Shown here in pieces: positions 16,478 through 24,298 of a DNA stretch of 64,000 nt. Position 1 is the first letter of the stretch. Each line of letters opens with the position of its first letter. The notes beneath the pieces are model-generated. The model saw only the letters and a program-made list of their open reading frames with translations, had not been told where the DNA came from and did not search any database. The stretch covers positions 22,691 to 86,690 of the forward strand of contig NZ_JAVKCQ010000019.1 of the NCBI RefSeq assembly GCF_040222615.1, read 5' to 3'. A program made the translations under genes and the position numbers. Source of the stretch: Haliea sp040222615. GTDB taxonomy: Bacteria; Pseudomonadota; Gammaproteobacteria; Pseudomonadales; Halieaceae.

Positions 16478-18361
16478 CTATGCTAGCGCGACTGCCTGGA
16501 TAGAAGAAGAGGGCGCAGGCACAAGTTCGTCAATTACACCCCGCAACCAACTGCCACCGTCGGCATCCTTGAGTATGTCGCCCACGCCCCCGGGGTGCCG
16601 GATCCGGAGGCTGCAGTCGGTGCTGGCAAAATCCCCGGGCGCCGGCAGGTTCATGGACGACAGGGCGGCACATACCCGGTCGGCCCGAAAATCGAAGCTT
16701 GCCACCAGTTCCTGCTCACCGCCGCTGCGGGGGCACAGCGCACTGTCGAGTGCCAGCACCTGCAGCGCCGCCGTCGGGTCGCTGTGGTTTTGCCGGCAGT
16801 GCTCCTCCAGCAGTGCGGCCAGAATTTTGTACAGACGCTCCCGGTCCGCCAGCGCCGCCAGGTAAATGGCATTGCGGTTTTCGTAGAGGGACATGCGGTC
16901 GCTCGCGTCCAGGGTCACCAGCGTCGTCCGCAGTGACCCCACCACTGCCCGCAGGCACTCCCGCAACAGGGGTGACACCGGTACCTCGCCCTGCAGCGCC
17001 AGCAGCCGCGTGGTCAGCGGCATGATATGGCCATGGACCAGCAGGATGTGGGCGCTGATCAGGAAGTAGCCCTCCTCGCCCTCGTCCCGGGAAAAACTGT
17101 GGCAGCCAACTACATATTCACCCTTGGCCTTGCCGTAGCCCGCCACCGGTATCGCCTCGATGCGGTACTCATCCCGGCGGGCGTAGAACTCGGTGCCGGG
17201 CAACAGGGTGTAGCCGAAGATATTGATATTCGGGAAGGTAGCCAGCAGGGTGTCCAGATTGCGTTCGAAGTCCGCCAGGTTGTCTCCGGGCAGGCCCCAG
17301 ATCAGTTCTGCGGCGATAGGCACGCCCTGCTCTGACATCTGCCTGGCGATGGGCTGGTACTCGTTGGCGCTCATGTTCTGGCGGTTGCTCAGGCGCAGTG
17401 CCTCCGGGGTCAGGGTCTGCAGCGCCAGCTGGTAGTGCGGCAGCAGCTGGTTGCGGTGCAGCAGGAGGGCGATTTCCTGTACCTGGCGGCTGTGTTTCTT
17501 GGACCAGGAGGTGGCGAAGCTGCGCGGCAGGCCGCTGCGCTGCTTTAATTCCACAATCATCTGCGCCTTGGCCAGGTCCTGTTTCAGGGCGCCAAAATTG
17601 GAGTCTGCGAGCCAGATGTTGGCGATGCCGGCGGCGGTGATCTTCTCCCAATCGTCGCGGATCCGCGGCAGGGACCACTGGTACATCTTGCTGCCAATGG
17701 CGCCGGTGCCCCATTCGCAAAAAGCGCATTTGAAGGGGCAGCCGCGGCTGGTTTCATAGGCGATGGCGTCATAGCGGGGGGATCCGTCCGGGTGAGTCAG
17801 TTCCAGCACATCAAGCGGCGAGGGAAACCGGTCCAGCTCCTGGCAGCGCGCCCGGGCCCGGGTGCGCACCACGCGCCCGCCGTCGAGAAAGGCCAGGCCG
17901 TCGATCTCGTGCCAGGCACTTTTACCGTTGCTGTCGAGGAATTCCTGGAAGGTCACTTCGGCCTCGCCCATGAAGATGACATCCAGCGCCTCGGCCCCAA
18001 GATAGTCCTCCGCCTGCTGCACATGGGGGCCGCCGGCGACCAGGGTCAGCTCCGGCGCCAGCGCCCGCAGCTGGCGAGCAAGGGCCAGGAATTCGGCCGC
18101 ATTCCAGGTGTATACGCTGAAGCCCAGCACTGGCTCGAGGCCGCTGGCGATGGCCTCCGCCACCAGCGCCGGACCGGAAACCTGCCACGCCGCCAGCCAG
18201 CAAGCGATGTCGTCCGAGTGCTGGAAATGCACCAGGTCAATGCGGGTCGACGTTGCCCGGGCGCCGTAGCGGCGGTAGAAAGAGGCCAGCCCGGCGGTCG
18301 TGGTGGGTGGTGCGTTGAACTGCTCTGAGTCCATGCTCAGTAGCCAGACGGGTCGCTGCAA
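16478..18361 (-). CDS. B12-binding-domain radical SAM protein
   Basis: 627 residues from a TTG at 18361, which has a GGAG 8 bases upstream. An ATG at 18334 is possible but would remove the first beta-strand (RPVWLLSMDSEQ) of the cobalamin-binding domain. The B12 domain covers about 1-145. The radical SAM cluster motif is CPFKCAFCEWG with C208, C212 and C215. Downstream ELIWGLPGD and GYTLLPGTEF are typical of the DUF4080/class B-like group. Cobalamin radical SAM enzymes methylate or rearrange unreactive carbons; the substrate is not evident. There are no peptide-precursor or secondary-metabolite genes nearby, only a zinc-ribbon mini-protein downstream and a divergent LysR gene. Confidence 0.9.
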   Translation of the reverse strand: MQRPVWLLSMDSEQFNAPPTTTAGLASFYRRYGARATSTRIDLVHFQHSDDIACWLAAWQVSGPALVAEAIASGLEPVLGFSVYTWNAAEFLALARQLRALAPELTLVAGGPHVQQAEDYLGAEALDVIFMGEAEVTFQEFLDSNGKSAWHEIDGLAFLDGGRVVRTRARARCQELDRFPSPLDVLELTHPDGSPRYDAIAYETSRGCPFKCAFCEWGTGAIGSKMYQWSLPRIRDDWEKITAAGIANIWLADSNFGALKQDLAKAQMIVELKQRSGLPRSFATSWSKKHSRQVQEIALLLHRNQLLPHYQLALQTLTPEALRLSNRQNMSANEYQPIARQMSEQGVPIAAELIWGLPGDNLADFERNLDTLLATFPNINIFGYTLLPGTEFYARRDEYRIEAIPVAGYGKAKGEYVVGCHSFSRDEGEEGYFLISAHILLVHGHIMPLTTRLLALQGEVPVSPLLRECLRAVVGSLRTTLVTLDASDRMSLYENRNAIYLAALADRERLYKILAALLEEHCRQNHSDPTAALQVLALDSALCPRSGGEQELVASFDFRADRVCAALSSMNLPAPGDFASTDCSLRIRHPGGVGDILKDADGGSWLRGVIDELVPAPSSSIQAVALA

Positions 18362-18470
18362 GTGCGTTGCTCCAGGGACTTGGGGTCAGGGCAATGTAGC
18401 GAATCGAGGCATGTTTGCCTACCGGTCATTAGCAGATAAGCTGTGCGGAACTGCCCGGAGAGAACTGATC

Positions 18471-19316
18471 TTGGATACGGAACTGCTGCGCACTTTCCTC
18501 GAGGTGTGCAATACCCGCCATTTTGGCCGCGCCGCCGAAAGCCTGTTCATCACCCAGGCGGCGGTCAGTGCGCGGATCAAGCAGCTGGAGGAGGCGCTGG
18601 GCGTGACCCTGTTCATCCGTCACCGCAACAACATCCAGCTCAGCAGCGAAGGTGAGCGCCTGGTGCCCCATGCGGAAACCGTGTTGCTGGCGCTGGCCCG
18701 CGCCCGCGAGGAGGTGCGGCTGGAAGACGCCCGCAGCAGCCAGTTCTATCTCGGGGTGCGGATTGGTATCTGGAGCCATCCTCTGCAGCAGCGCCTGCAC
18801 GCCCTGCATCGGGAGGCCGCGGACCTGGCTCTGCGGATTGAAAGCCGCGAGTCCGGTGAATTGATTCGCAAGCTGCTCGAACGCACCCTGGACCTGGCCA
18901 TCGCCTATGAGCCGCCCGGTGTGCCGGAGCTGGAGAGTGTGCCGATCGGCCGTCTGACCCTGCGCCTGTACAGCTCCCGGCCAGATGACACGCTGGAAGA
19001 AGCGCTGGCCGGTAATTACGTGTTCCTGGACTGGGGCGGCGGCTTTGCCCGCTTTCACGCCAAGCGCTTCGGCGAACAGCGGCCGCCGCGCCTGTACACC
19101 AACCTCAACGGGCTGGCCAGCGACTTCCTGACCGAATTTGGCGGCGCCTGTTTCCTGCCGGCGAGCCTGCTGGATTCCCTGGGGGGTATGGGCCTGACGC
19201 CTGTCGCCACGGCGCCCAGCTTCAGTCGACCGCTGAATCTTGTCTACCACAGCAGCTCACCCAAGCGCGCCCAGATTGACCGGGTGGCAAGGTATTTCCA
19301 GGGGGTGGAGGTCTAA
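18471..19316 (+). CDS. LysR-family regulator, HdfR-like
   Basis: 281 residues from TTG 18471, preceded by GGAG at a proper distance; this start gives MDTELLRTFLEVCNTRHFGR, the exact beginning typical of HdfR. The winged HTH runs to about residue 60 (ITQAAVSARIKQLEEALG, then LFIRHRNNIQLSSEG). The effector domain follows and is close in length to E. coli HdfR (about 279). HdfR represses flhDC and activates other genes in enterics; the target here is unknown. It is divergent from the radical SAM gene by about 110 bp, so it may control that gene. Confidence 0.88.
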   Translation: MDTELLRTFLEVCNTRHFGRAAESLFITQAAVSARIKQLEEALGVTLFIRHRNNIQLSSEGERLVPHAETVLLALARAREEVRLEDARSSQFYLGVRIGIWSHPLQQRLHALHREAADLALRIESRESGELIRKLLERTLDLAIAYEPPGVPELESVPIGRLTLRLYSSRPDDTLEEALAGNYVFLDWGGGFARFHAKRFGEQRPPRLYTNLNGLASDFLTEFGGACFLPASLLDSLGGMGLTPVATAPSFSRPLNLVYHSSSPKRAQIDRVARYFQGVEV

Positions 19317-19333
19317 CAGGGGGTAAAAAAGAG

Positions 19334-19353
19334 GGTCGCTGTCGCGAGCGACC
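19334..19353 (-). terminator. Intrinsic terminator of the PA3496-like gene
   Basis: GGTCGCT and AGCGACC form a perfect 7-bp stem around a GTCGCG loop. Read on the minus strand it is followed by CTCTTTTTT, a good U-tract. It lies about 50 bases after the stop of the small minus-strand gene, and its opposite face lies just after the HdfR-like stop at 19316. Confidence 0.75.
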
Positions 19354-19405
19354 TGCTCCGGTGCCGGCAGAAAGACGGGTGCACAGGGGCACCCGCCAGC
19401 GGGGA

Positions 19406-19627
19406 CTAGAAGTCCCCGAGTTCCAGGTCGTAGTAGCCCAGCTCTTCGCGCAAACGCCGCTGTTCTATGCGCTGTTCTGCACGGCGACGTTTTTCGGCGA
19501 GGCGCTGTTTCTCGGTGGAAACCGTGACGACCTCGTCAAAATCGTCGTCTGCCATATCGAGCAGTGCGGGCTCGAATATATCGTCGAGACCATCACTGCT
19601 GGCGGGCTCTTGTGTGCGTTCAGTCAT
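19406..19627 (-). CDS. Small PA3496-family protein
   Basis: 73 residues, very acidic in the first half and with a charged helix TEKQRLAEKRRRAEQRIEQR near the middle, ending in LREELGYYDLELGDF. This pattern (acidic N-terminus, KRR...RRLREELG helix) resembles the PA3496 family of small gammaproteobacterial proteins described as putative envelope-integrity or regulatory proteins. A strong GGAGGTGA ribosome site precedes the ATG at 19627, and an intrinsic terminator follows, so it is a real monocistronic gene. The upstream region carries two palindromes. Confidence 0.78.
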   Translation of the reverse strand: MTERTQEPASSDGLDDIFEPALLDMADDDFDEVVTVSTEKQRLAEKRRRAEQRIEQRRLREELGYYDLELGDF

Positions 19628-19670
19628 AAATCACCTCCGGACGATTTACAGCCTTGAATTTCGGCGCAAT

Positions 19671-19683
19671 ATCACTCAGTGAT
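19671..19683. promoter_or_regulatory. Short palindrome upstream of the PA3496-like gene
   Basis: ATCACT-C-AGTGAT is a perfect 13-base palindrome, about 45 bases before the start codon of the small minus-strand gene. It could be an operator or a 5'-UTR hairpin. No regulator can be assigned. Confidence 0.35.
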
Positions 19684-19717
19684 TTCAGCGAGTAAATCAA
19701 AATTTTATTGGATTTGT

Positions 19718-19734
19718 GACAAAAATATTTTGTC
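19718..19734. promoter_or_regulatory. AT-rich palindrome, candidate operator
   Basis: GACAAAA-ATA-TTTTGTC is a perfect 7-3-7 inverted repeat about 90 bases upstream of the PA3496-like start. This is a plausible position for a promoter-upstream binding site. It is unusual against the GC-rich background. Confidence 0.4.
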
Positions 19735-19768
19735 GATTGGGCTGCTGGGCAATAGTTGTTTATGGAAA

Positions 19769-19856
19769 GGCGGCCCGTGCCCTACCCTGGGCTCCCTGCA
19801 CTCGCGGCTACGTCCCTGTAGTCTGTCGTCCCTGACGGTGTTGCCAGCGGGCCGCC
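19769..19856. repeat. Inverted repeat with about 70-base loop
   Basis: GGCGGCCCG (19769-19777) is the exact reverse complement of CGGGCCGCC (19848-19856). Between them the minus strand has three spaced CAGGGA motifs. The arrangement looks like a small intergenic element rather than a protein gene; it may fold as an RNA. Confidence 0.45.
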
Positions 19857-19866
19857 TGCACTAAAG

Positions 19867-19922
19867 AGAGCAAGAGCCGTGCCAGCTACCAGTGAGGGCA
19901 AGAGCCCGCGCTAGCGGCGATT
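19867..19922. repeat. Imperfect tandem duplication, 28-base unit
   Basis: Two adjacent units start GAGAGCAAGAGCC and GAGGGCAAGAGCC. Both share GCAAGAGCC at a 28-base period (19870 and 19898) and continue with similar GC-rich tails. They sit between the inverted repeat and the 3' end of the shikimate kinase gene. Confidence 0.4.
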
Positions 19923-19984
19923 CGGGGGTCAGTGTGCTGTCCGACACCGCGTCTGCGTACGTGTCCGGCCATGTCCGGGGAGCA

Positions 19985-20509
19985 TCAGCTGGCGCCCCGC
20001 ACCCGCGCCAGGATCTCGAGGGCGATTTCCTGCGGGTCGCGCTGCCCGGCTGCAATGGTGATGTCTGCGTGCCGTTCGTATAGAGGTGTGCGCTCGCGAT
20101 AGACATCGGCAAAGGTGTGGCCGGCGTCGCTGGCAATGCCGCGTGGCGGCGCAGCCGCGACACGCGCCTCCAGCACCGCCAGCGGCACATTGAGGTAGAT
20201 CACCGGCCCTGCCCGGCGCAGGCGCTGCATGATGCGGTCACTGTAGACCACGCTGCCACCGGTGGCGATGATGCTGTTTTCCAGGGGCACCGACAGCAGA
20301 ACCTCTTCTTCCAGCCCGCGCAGGGCGATATGGCCGCGGCTGTCGATGATCTCCTGCAGGGTGGCGCCCGCCCGGAGCTGGATTTCCAGGTCGGTGTCGT
20401 TGAAGGCGAGTCCTGCGAGCTTTGCCAGCAATACGCCCACGGTACTTTTGCCTGCACCGGGCATGCCGATCAGGCTGATGGTGCGCGCCTGCGCCGGGTC
20501 GTTCGCCAT
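19985..20509 (-). CDS. aroK: Shikimate kinase family protein
   Basis: 174 residues. Shikimate kinase phosphorylates the 3-hydroxyl of shikimate with ATP in the chorismate pathway. Walker A is GMPGAGKST (about 15-23). The substrate-binding aspartates are in FNDTDLEIQ, and RGLEEEVLL and ATGGSVV correspond to the other conserved shikimate/ATP positions; the usual GGG is GGS here. The lid region is PPRGIASDAGHTFADVYRER. Length matches AroK/AroL. The slightly atypical DTD context (NDTD) and GGS leave some chance that it is a paralogue acting on another substrate. It is divergent from gcvT and not beside aroB. Confidence 0.82.
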   Translation of the reverse strand: MANDPAQARTISLIGMPGAGKSTVGVLLAKLAGLAFNDTDLEIQLRAGATLQEIIDSRGHIALRGLEEEVLLSVPLENSIIATGGSVVYSDRIMQRLRRAGPVIYLNVPLAVLEARVAAAPPRGIASDAGHTFADVYRERTPLYERHADITIAAGQRDPQEIALEILARVRGAS

Positions 20510-20646
20510 GATGGTGTTCCTGCTGTCGGGGAGGCGGCATTATCGACGTTCCCGCCCCTGCCGCAAAGCCCCGTGCCTTGCGCGGGGAGTGTCCTCTGGG
20601 TAGAGTGCCCGCTTGCTCTTCCACCAGCCCAAGCCGAGACTCTGCC

Positions 20647-21756
20647 ATGACCCTGCTGCACACCCCCCTGGACGCCCTGCACCGCGAACTGGGTGCCCGC
20701 ATGGTGCCTTTTGCCGGTTACGACATGCCGGTGCAGTACCCTGCTGGTATTATCAAGGAGCATCTGCATACCCGGCAGGCGGCGGGGCTGTTCGACGTGT
20801 CTCATATGGGGCAGGTCGTGCTGTCCGGCCCGGGATCCGCGGAACTGCTGGAGACCCTGGTGCCGGCGGATGTCGTTGGCCTGGGGGACAACCGGCAGAC
20901 CTATGCCCTGTTCACCAACAGCAGCGGAGGGGTGCTGGACGACCTGATCATCACCCGCTGGGGGCCGGACACCTTCTTTCTGGTAGTGAATGCCGGGTGC
21001 AAGGAGCAGGATATCGCCCACTTGCGTGCGCATCTGGAGGGCCAGACGCTTGAGGTGATGGCGGACCACGCCCTGCTGGCGTTACAGGGGCCCGCCGCCC
21101 GCGAGGTCATGGGTCGACTCTGTCCCGAGGCTTCGGCACTCACCTTCATGCGCGGCACGCGGGCGCGCATTGACGGGGTGGACCTGTATATCACCTGTTC
21201 CGGCTACACCGGCGAGGACGGCTTCGAGCTGTCCCTGCCCGCGGCCAGCGCGGAGAGAATCGCACGCCTGTTGCTGGCGCAGCCGGAGGTCGAGCCCATT
21301 GGCCTGGGTGCCCGCGACTCCCTGCGCCTCGAGGCGGGCCTGTGTCTGTATGGGCACGAGCTCAGCCCCGCCATTGACCCTGTGCAGGCCGGCCTGGTCT
21401 GGTCCATCGGCAAGGCGCGCCGCCCTGGCGGTGACCGCCCCGCCGGGTTTCCCGGCGCTGACAGGATTTTCCAGCTTATCGAGCACAAGCCACCGCTGCG
21501 CCGGGTCGGCCTGGTAGTCGACGGCAAGCGCCCGGTGCGGGAGGGGCAGACGGTGCTCGACCGCAACGGTGAGCAGGTCGGTGAAATCTGTTCGGCGTGC
21601 TTTGGCGCCAGTGTCGGCGTGCCGATTGCCATCGCCTATGTGGCCAGGGATGACGCCGAACCGGGTACGCAGCTGGTGGTGGATGTGCGCGGCAAGCCGG
21701 TGGCGGTCACTGTGGCGAAGATGCCCTTCGTGCCCCAGCGCTACTTCCGCGGCTGA
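20647..21756 (+). CDS. gcvT: Glycine cleavage system aminomethyltransferase (T protein)
   Basis: 369 residues from ATG 20647; the frame runs further upstream, but the T-protein homology begins here with LLHTPLDALHRELGARMVPF. The enzyme releases ammonia from the H-protein aminomethyl arm and makes 5,10-methylene-THF. Family motifs visible: FAGYDMPVQYPAGIIKEHLH, FDVSHMGQV, CSGYTGEDGFELSLP, the RDSLRLEAGLCLYGHEL signature and a C-terminal KMPFVPQRYFRG. No gcvH or gcvP is adjacent, so the rest of the complex must be encoded elsewhere. Confidence 0.93.
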   Translation: MTLLHTPLDALHRELGARMVPFAGYDMPVQYPAGIIKEHLHTRQAAGLFDVSHMGQVVLSGPGSAELLETLVPADVVGLGDNRQTYALFTNSSGGVLDDLIITRWGPDTFFLVVNAGCKEQDIAHLRAHLEGQTLEVMADHALLALQGPAAREVMGRLCPEASALTFMRGTRARIDGVDLYITCSGYTGEDGFELSLPAASAERIARLLLAQPEVEPIGLGARDSLRLEAGLCLYGHELSPAIDPVQAGLVWSIGKARRPGGDRPAGFPGADRIFQLIEHKPPLRRVGLVVDGKRPVREGQTVLDRNGEQVGEICSACFGASVGVPIAIAYVARDDAEPGTQLVVDVRGKPVAVTVAKMPFVPQRYFRG

Positions 21757-21768
21757 ATCCGTTTGCGG

Positions 21769-22320
21769 TCAGTGGGCCCAGGCTCGCAGGGTCCGGAACT
21801 GCTGTGACAGGTAATCCATCTGGTCTGCCAGCACCCGCTCCTTGGCCAGGAAATGCCACTCCCAGGTGTTGGGCCGGAACGGCACCGCCAGCAGGGGCAT
21901 GCCGGCTTCCTCGGGTGTGCGGTTGTCCTTGGCCCAGTTGCAGCGACGGCAGGCGGCGACCACGTTTTCCCAGCGGTCGCGACCGCCGCGGGAAGTGGGC
22001 AGTACGTGGTCCCGGGTCAATTCCGCGCGGGCAAACTGCTGCCCGCAGTAGAGGCAGCGGTGGCCATCCCGGCGGAACAGGGTACGGTTGCACAGCGGCA
22101 GGCTGAAATCGCTGCGGATGCGGCCCTGCAGGGCGATGATCGGTTGCATGTCGATACGGGAGCGCAGGCCGGTGCGACGCTGTACTCCGCCCATCATCGG
22201 CGGCAAAGGGTCCCCGACGCCGTAGATGACGTCGCCGCGAGCGTAGGCGGTCAGGGCTTCGTGGGCCGTGATCCAACCGCGTGGTTGACCCGCTACGTCC
22301 AGTTTCAGGATGTGCTGCAT
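21769..22320 (-). CDS. HNH endonuclease family protein
   Basis: 183 residues from ATG 22320, which has a GGAG 9 bases upstream; an ATG at 22335 would add five residues. The C-terminal half carries the HNH/zinc fold: CLYCGQQF, then TRDHVLPTSRGGRDRWENVV and CRRCNWAKDNRT, with both CxxC pairs and the metal-binding DH. The N-terminus (ILKLDVAGQPRGWITAHEAL) is that of the widespread chromosomal HNH family of about 190 residues found in aquatic proteobacteria. Its exact role is unknown; it is not next to restriction or phage genes. It is convergent with gcvT (12-bp gap). Confidence 0.88.
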   Translation of the reverse strand: MQHILKLDVAGQPRGWITAHEALTAYARGDVIYGVGDPLPPMMGGVQRRTGLRSRIDMQPIIALQGRIRSDFSLPLCNRTLFRRDGHRCLYCGQQFARAELTRDHVLPTSRGGRDRWENVVAACRRCNWAKDNRTPEEAGMPLLAVPFRPNTWEWHFLAKERVLADQMDYLSQQFRTLRAWAH

Positions 22321-22446
22321 GGGTGGCCACTCCATGGTTTGCCTTACGCTACTGCAAAAGTGTGACTTTCACAATCCTGCAAAGTGTGTACTCTGCAGGG
22401 CAAGCCGAAATGGGTCAGGATCAGCCGACACAGCGGAGAGCGTGTG

Positions 22447-23535
22447 GTGACGTTGCAGTGGATGTGGTTGTGCGCGATTGGCGGGTTGCTGTTGACGACC
22501 CTGCTGCCGCTGTCGCGTATTACCGCCTGGTGGGTTCGCGGTCTCGATTTCCCTCGCCTGCAATTGGCGGGGCTGGCCTGCACACTGCTGGTCGCCGGCG
22601 TCATACTGGGCCTGGCTCAGGGTTTCACACCGCCGCTGGTGATCGGCCTGTTGGCGTGTCTCGGCACCGTCGCCTTTCACGCCTGGTGGATTCTTCCCTA
22701 CACCCGCCTGTGGCCGCAGGAAGTGCTCGCCGCCGATGGCGCGAAGCCCTGCCTGCGGCTGTTGACCGCGAATGTACTGACGCCGAACCGGCAGGCGCAG
22801 CGCTTTCTCGACCTGGTTGGTGAAAATGCCCCGGACCTGGTGATCACGCTGGAATCCGATGCCTGGTGGCAGGCCCATCTGGACGCGCTTGAGCGCGACT
22901 ACCCATTCAGCGTCAAAGTGCCCCAGGACAACCTCTACGGCATGCACCTGTATTCCCGCCTGCCGCTTGCGGACACGGAGATCGCCTTTCTCGTGGAAGA
23001 CGAGGTGCCGTCAATTCACACCAGCGTGGTGATGTCGGATTCGGCGCGCCTGCGCCTGCATATCCTGCACCCGGCACCACCGAGCCCGACCGAGAACGAC
23101 GAATCCACTGAACGCGATGCGGAGCTGGTGGTCGTGGCCCAGTCGGTCGCGAAGGAGACGGGCCCGGTCGTCGTCACCGGCGATCTCAACGATGTTGCCT
23201 GGTCCACCACCACGCGCCTGTTTCGCAAGATCAGCGGCCTGCTCGACCCCCGGGTGGGGCGCGGGATGTTCAACACCTTTCACGCGGACTACCCGCTGCT
23301 GCGCTGGCCGCTGGATCATCTGTTTCACAGCGACCACTTTACAGTCAGTGAGTTGCGGCGGCTGCCGGCCTTCGGCTCGGACCATTTCGCCCTGTTGGTG
23401 GAGCTTTGCTACCAGCCCGGGCGCAAGGCTGCGCAGGAGGGATTGGAGGGCGATGCACAGGACCGCGCGCTGGCGCGGGAGAAAGCCGCGGCGGAGTCTG
23501 TCACCGCCGGGGATGTGCCGGTCCCGGGTCGATAG
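22447..23535 (+). CDS. Membrane-anchored endonuclease/exonuclease/phosphatase-family protein
   Basis: 362 residues from GTG 22447, which has GGAG 8 bases upstream; an ATG at 22462 is an alternative. The N-terminus has three hydrophobic segments (WLCAIGGLLLTTLLPL, LAGLACTLLVAGVILGLA, LVIGLLACLGTVAFHAWWIL). The C-terminal catalytic domain then starts at CLRLLTANVL. EEP signatures: TANVLTPN, LVITLESD with the metal-binding Glu, VVTGDLNDVAWS, and the final FGSDHFALL. Such YafD/EEP proteins act as phosphodiesterases or phosphatases facing the periplasm. The substrate is unknown. Confidence 0.88.
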   Translation: MTLQWMWLCAIGGLLLTTLLPLSRITAWWVRGLDFPRLQLAGLACTLLVAGVILGLAQGFTPPLVIGLLACLGTVAFHAWWILPYTRLWPQEVLAADGAKPCLRLLTANVLTPNRQAQRFLDLVGENAPDLVITLESDAWWQAHLDALERDYPFSVKVPQDNLYGMHLYSRLPLADTEIAFLVEDEVPSIHTSVVMSDSARLRLHILHPAPPSPTENDESTERDAELVVVAQSVAKETGPVVVTGDLNDVAWSTTTRLFRKISGLLDPRVGRGMFNTFHADYPLLRWPLDHLFHSDHFTVSELRRLPAFGSDHFALLVELCYQPGRKAAQEGLEGDAQDRALAREKAAAESVTAGDVPVPGR

Positions 23536-23580
23536 TAGCCAACGTCCCCGGCCGCGCCAGGTACCGCGAACGGCGCACGC

Positions 23581-24192
23581 CTACTGCGCTGTCCAGCTCG
23601 CCTCCACCAGGGGAACGCCGCCGCCGAGGATCCGGCCCTGGAACTGTTGGCCGGCAAGCACCTCGCCCACCCCCGCCGGGGTCCCGGTCATCACGATGTC
23701 GCCGTCTTCCAGGCTCATGAAGCCAGCCAGGCTGTCGAGAATGGTCTGCGGTGGATACAGCATCAGGCGCACGCCGCCCTGCTGGCGCAACGCGCCGTCT
23801 ATGCGCAGTTCCAGGGACAGCTGCTCGACCGGCACCGCCAGCGGCACGAATTCGCCGAGCAGGGCCGCGCCGTCGAAGGCCTTGGCGCGCTCCCAGGGCA
23901 GGCCTCTCTCTTTCAGTCGGGACTGCAGTCCGCGCTTGGTCAGGTCGAGACCGAAACCAACCGCCGCCAGCTTGCCGCCCTCGACCAGGAAGGCGATCTC
24001 ACCCTCATAGTGCAGGGGTTCACCGCGGGCGGCGTACAGCGTGTCCCCCAGTGCCGAATTCGGTTTCAGGAAGACCACCATGTCCTCGGGCACTTCATTG
24101 CCCAGTTCTTCAATATGAGCCGCATAGTTGCGGCCGATGCAGACGATCTTGGAGGGCGCGATGGCGCGGCCCTGGCAGTGAATTGTGCGCAC
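23581..24192 (-). CDS. Fumarylacetoacetate hydrolase (FAH)-family protein
   Basis: 203 residues from GTG 24192; sequence upstream in frame is not FAH-like and overlaps the divergent exporter gene. The FAH core starts KIVCIGRNYAAHIEELGNE, then VFLKPNSALGD and LHYEGEIAFLVEGG with the metal-binding acidic residues, and DIVMTGTPAGVGEV near the C-terminus. Length is close to the short YcgM-type group, whose members hydrolyse acylpyruvates or decarboxylate oxaloacetate. The Shine-Dalgarno is weak. It is convergent with the EEP gene and divergent from the TauE/SafE gene. Confidence 0.87.
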   Translation of the reverse strand: MRTIHCQGRAIAPSKIVCIGRNYAAHIEELGNEVPEDMVVFLKPNSALGDTLYAARGEPLHYEGEIAFLVEGGKLAAVGFGLDLTKRGLQSRLKERGLPWERAKAFDGAALLGEFVPLAVPVEQLSLELRIDGALRQQGGVRLMLYPPQTILDSLAGFMSLEDGDIVMTGTPAGVGEVLAGQQFQGRILGGGVPLVEASWTAQ

Positions 24193-24298
24193 TAAAAAGG
24201 TCCCCGATGCGGTTTGGCGTGAAGGCTGTGGCATCATAGCGCGGTCGCCGGTGCCGGAAACAGTGGCTGCCGGCATGTTGTTTGCGCAAGGAGTGAGG

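Larger units (their letters stand above)
19628..19984. other. Structured 357-base intergenic region
   Basis: There is no convincing gene. The left part is AT-rich and holds the promoter region of the PA3496-like gene, with palindromes at 19671-19683 (ATCACT-C-AGTGAT) and 19718-19734 (GACAAAA-ATA-TTTTGTC). The right part is GC-rich and carries a long-range inverted repeat (GGCGGCCCG at 19769-19777 and CGGGCCGCC at 19848-19856) plus an imperfect 28-base tandem repeat. Confidence 0.6.
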
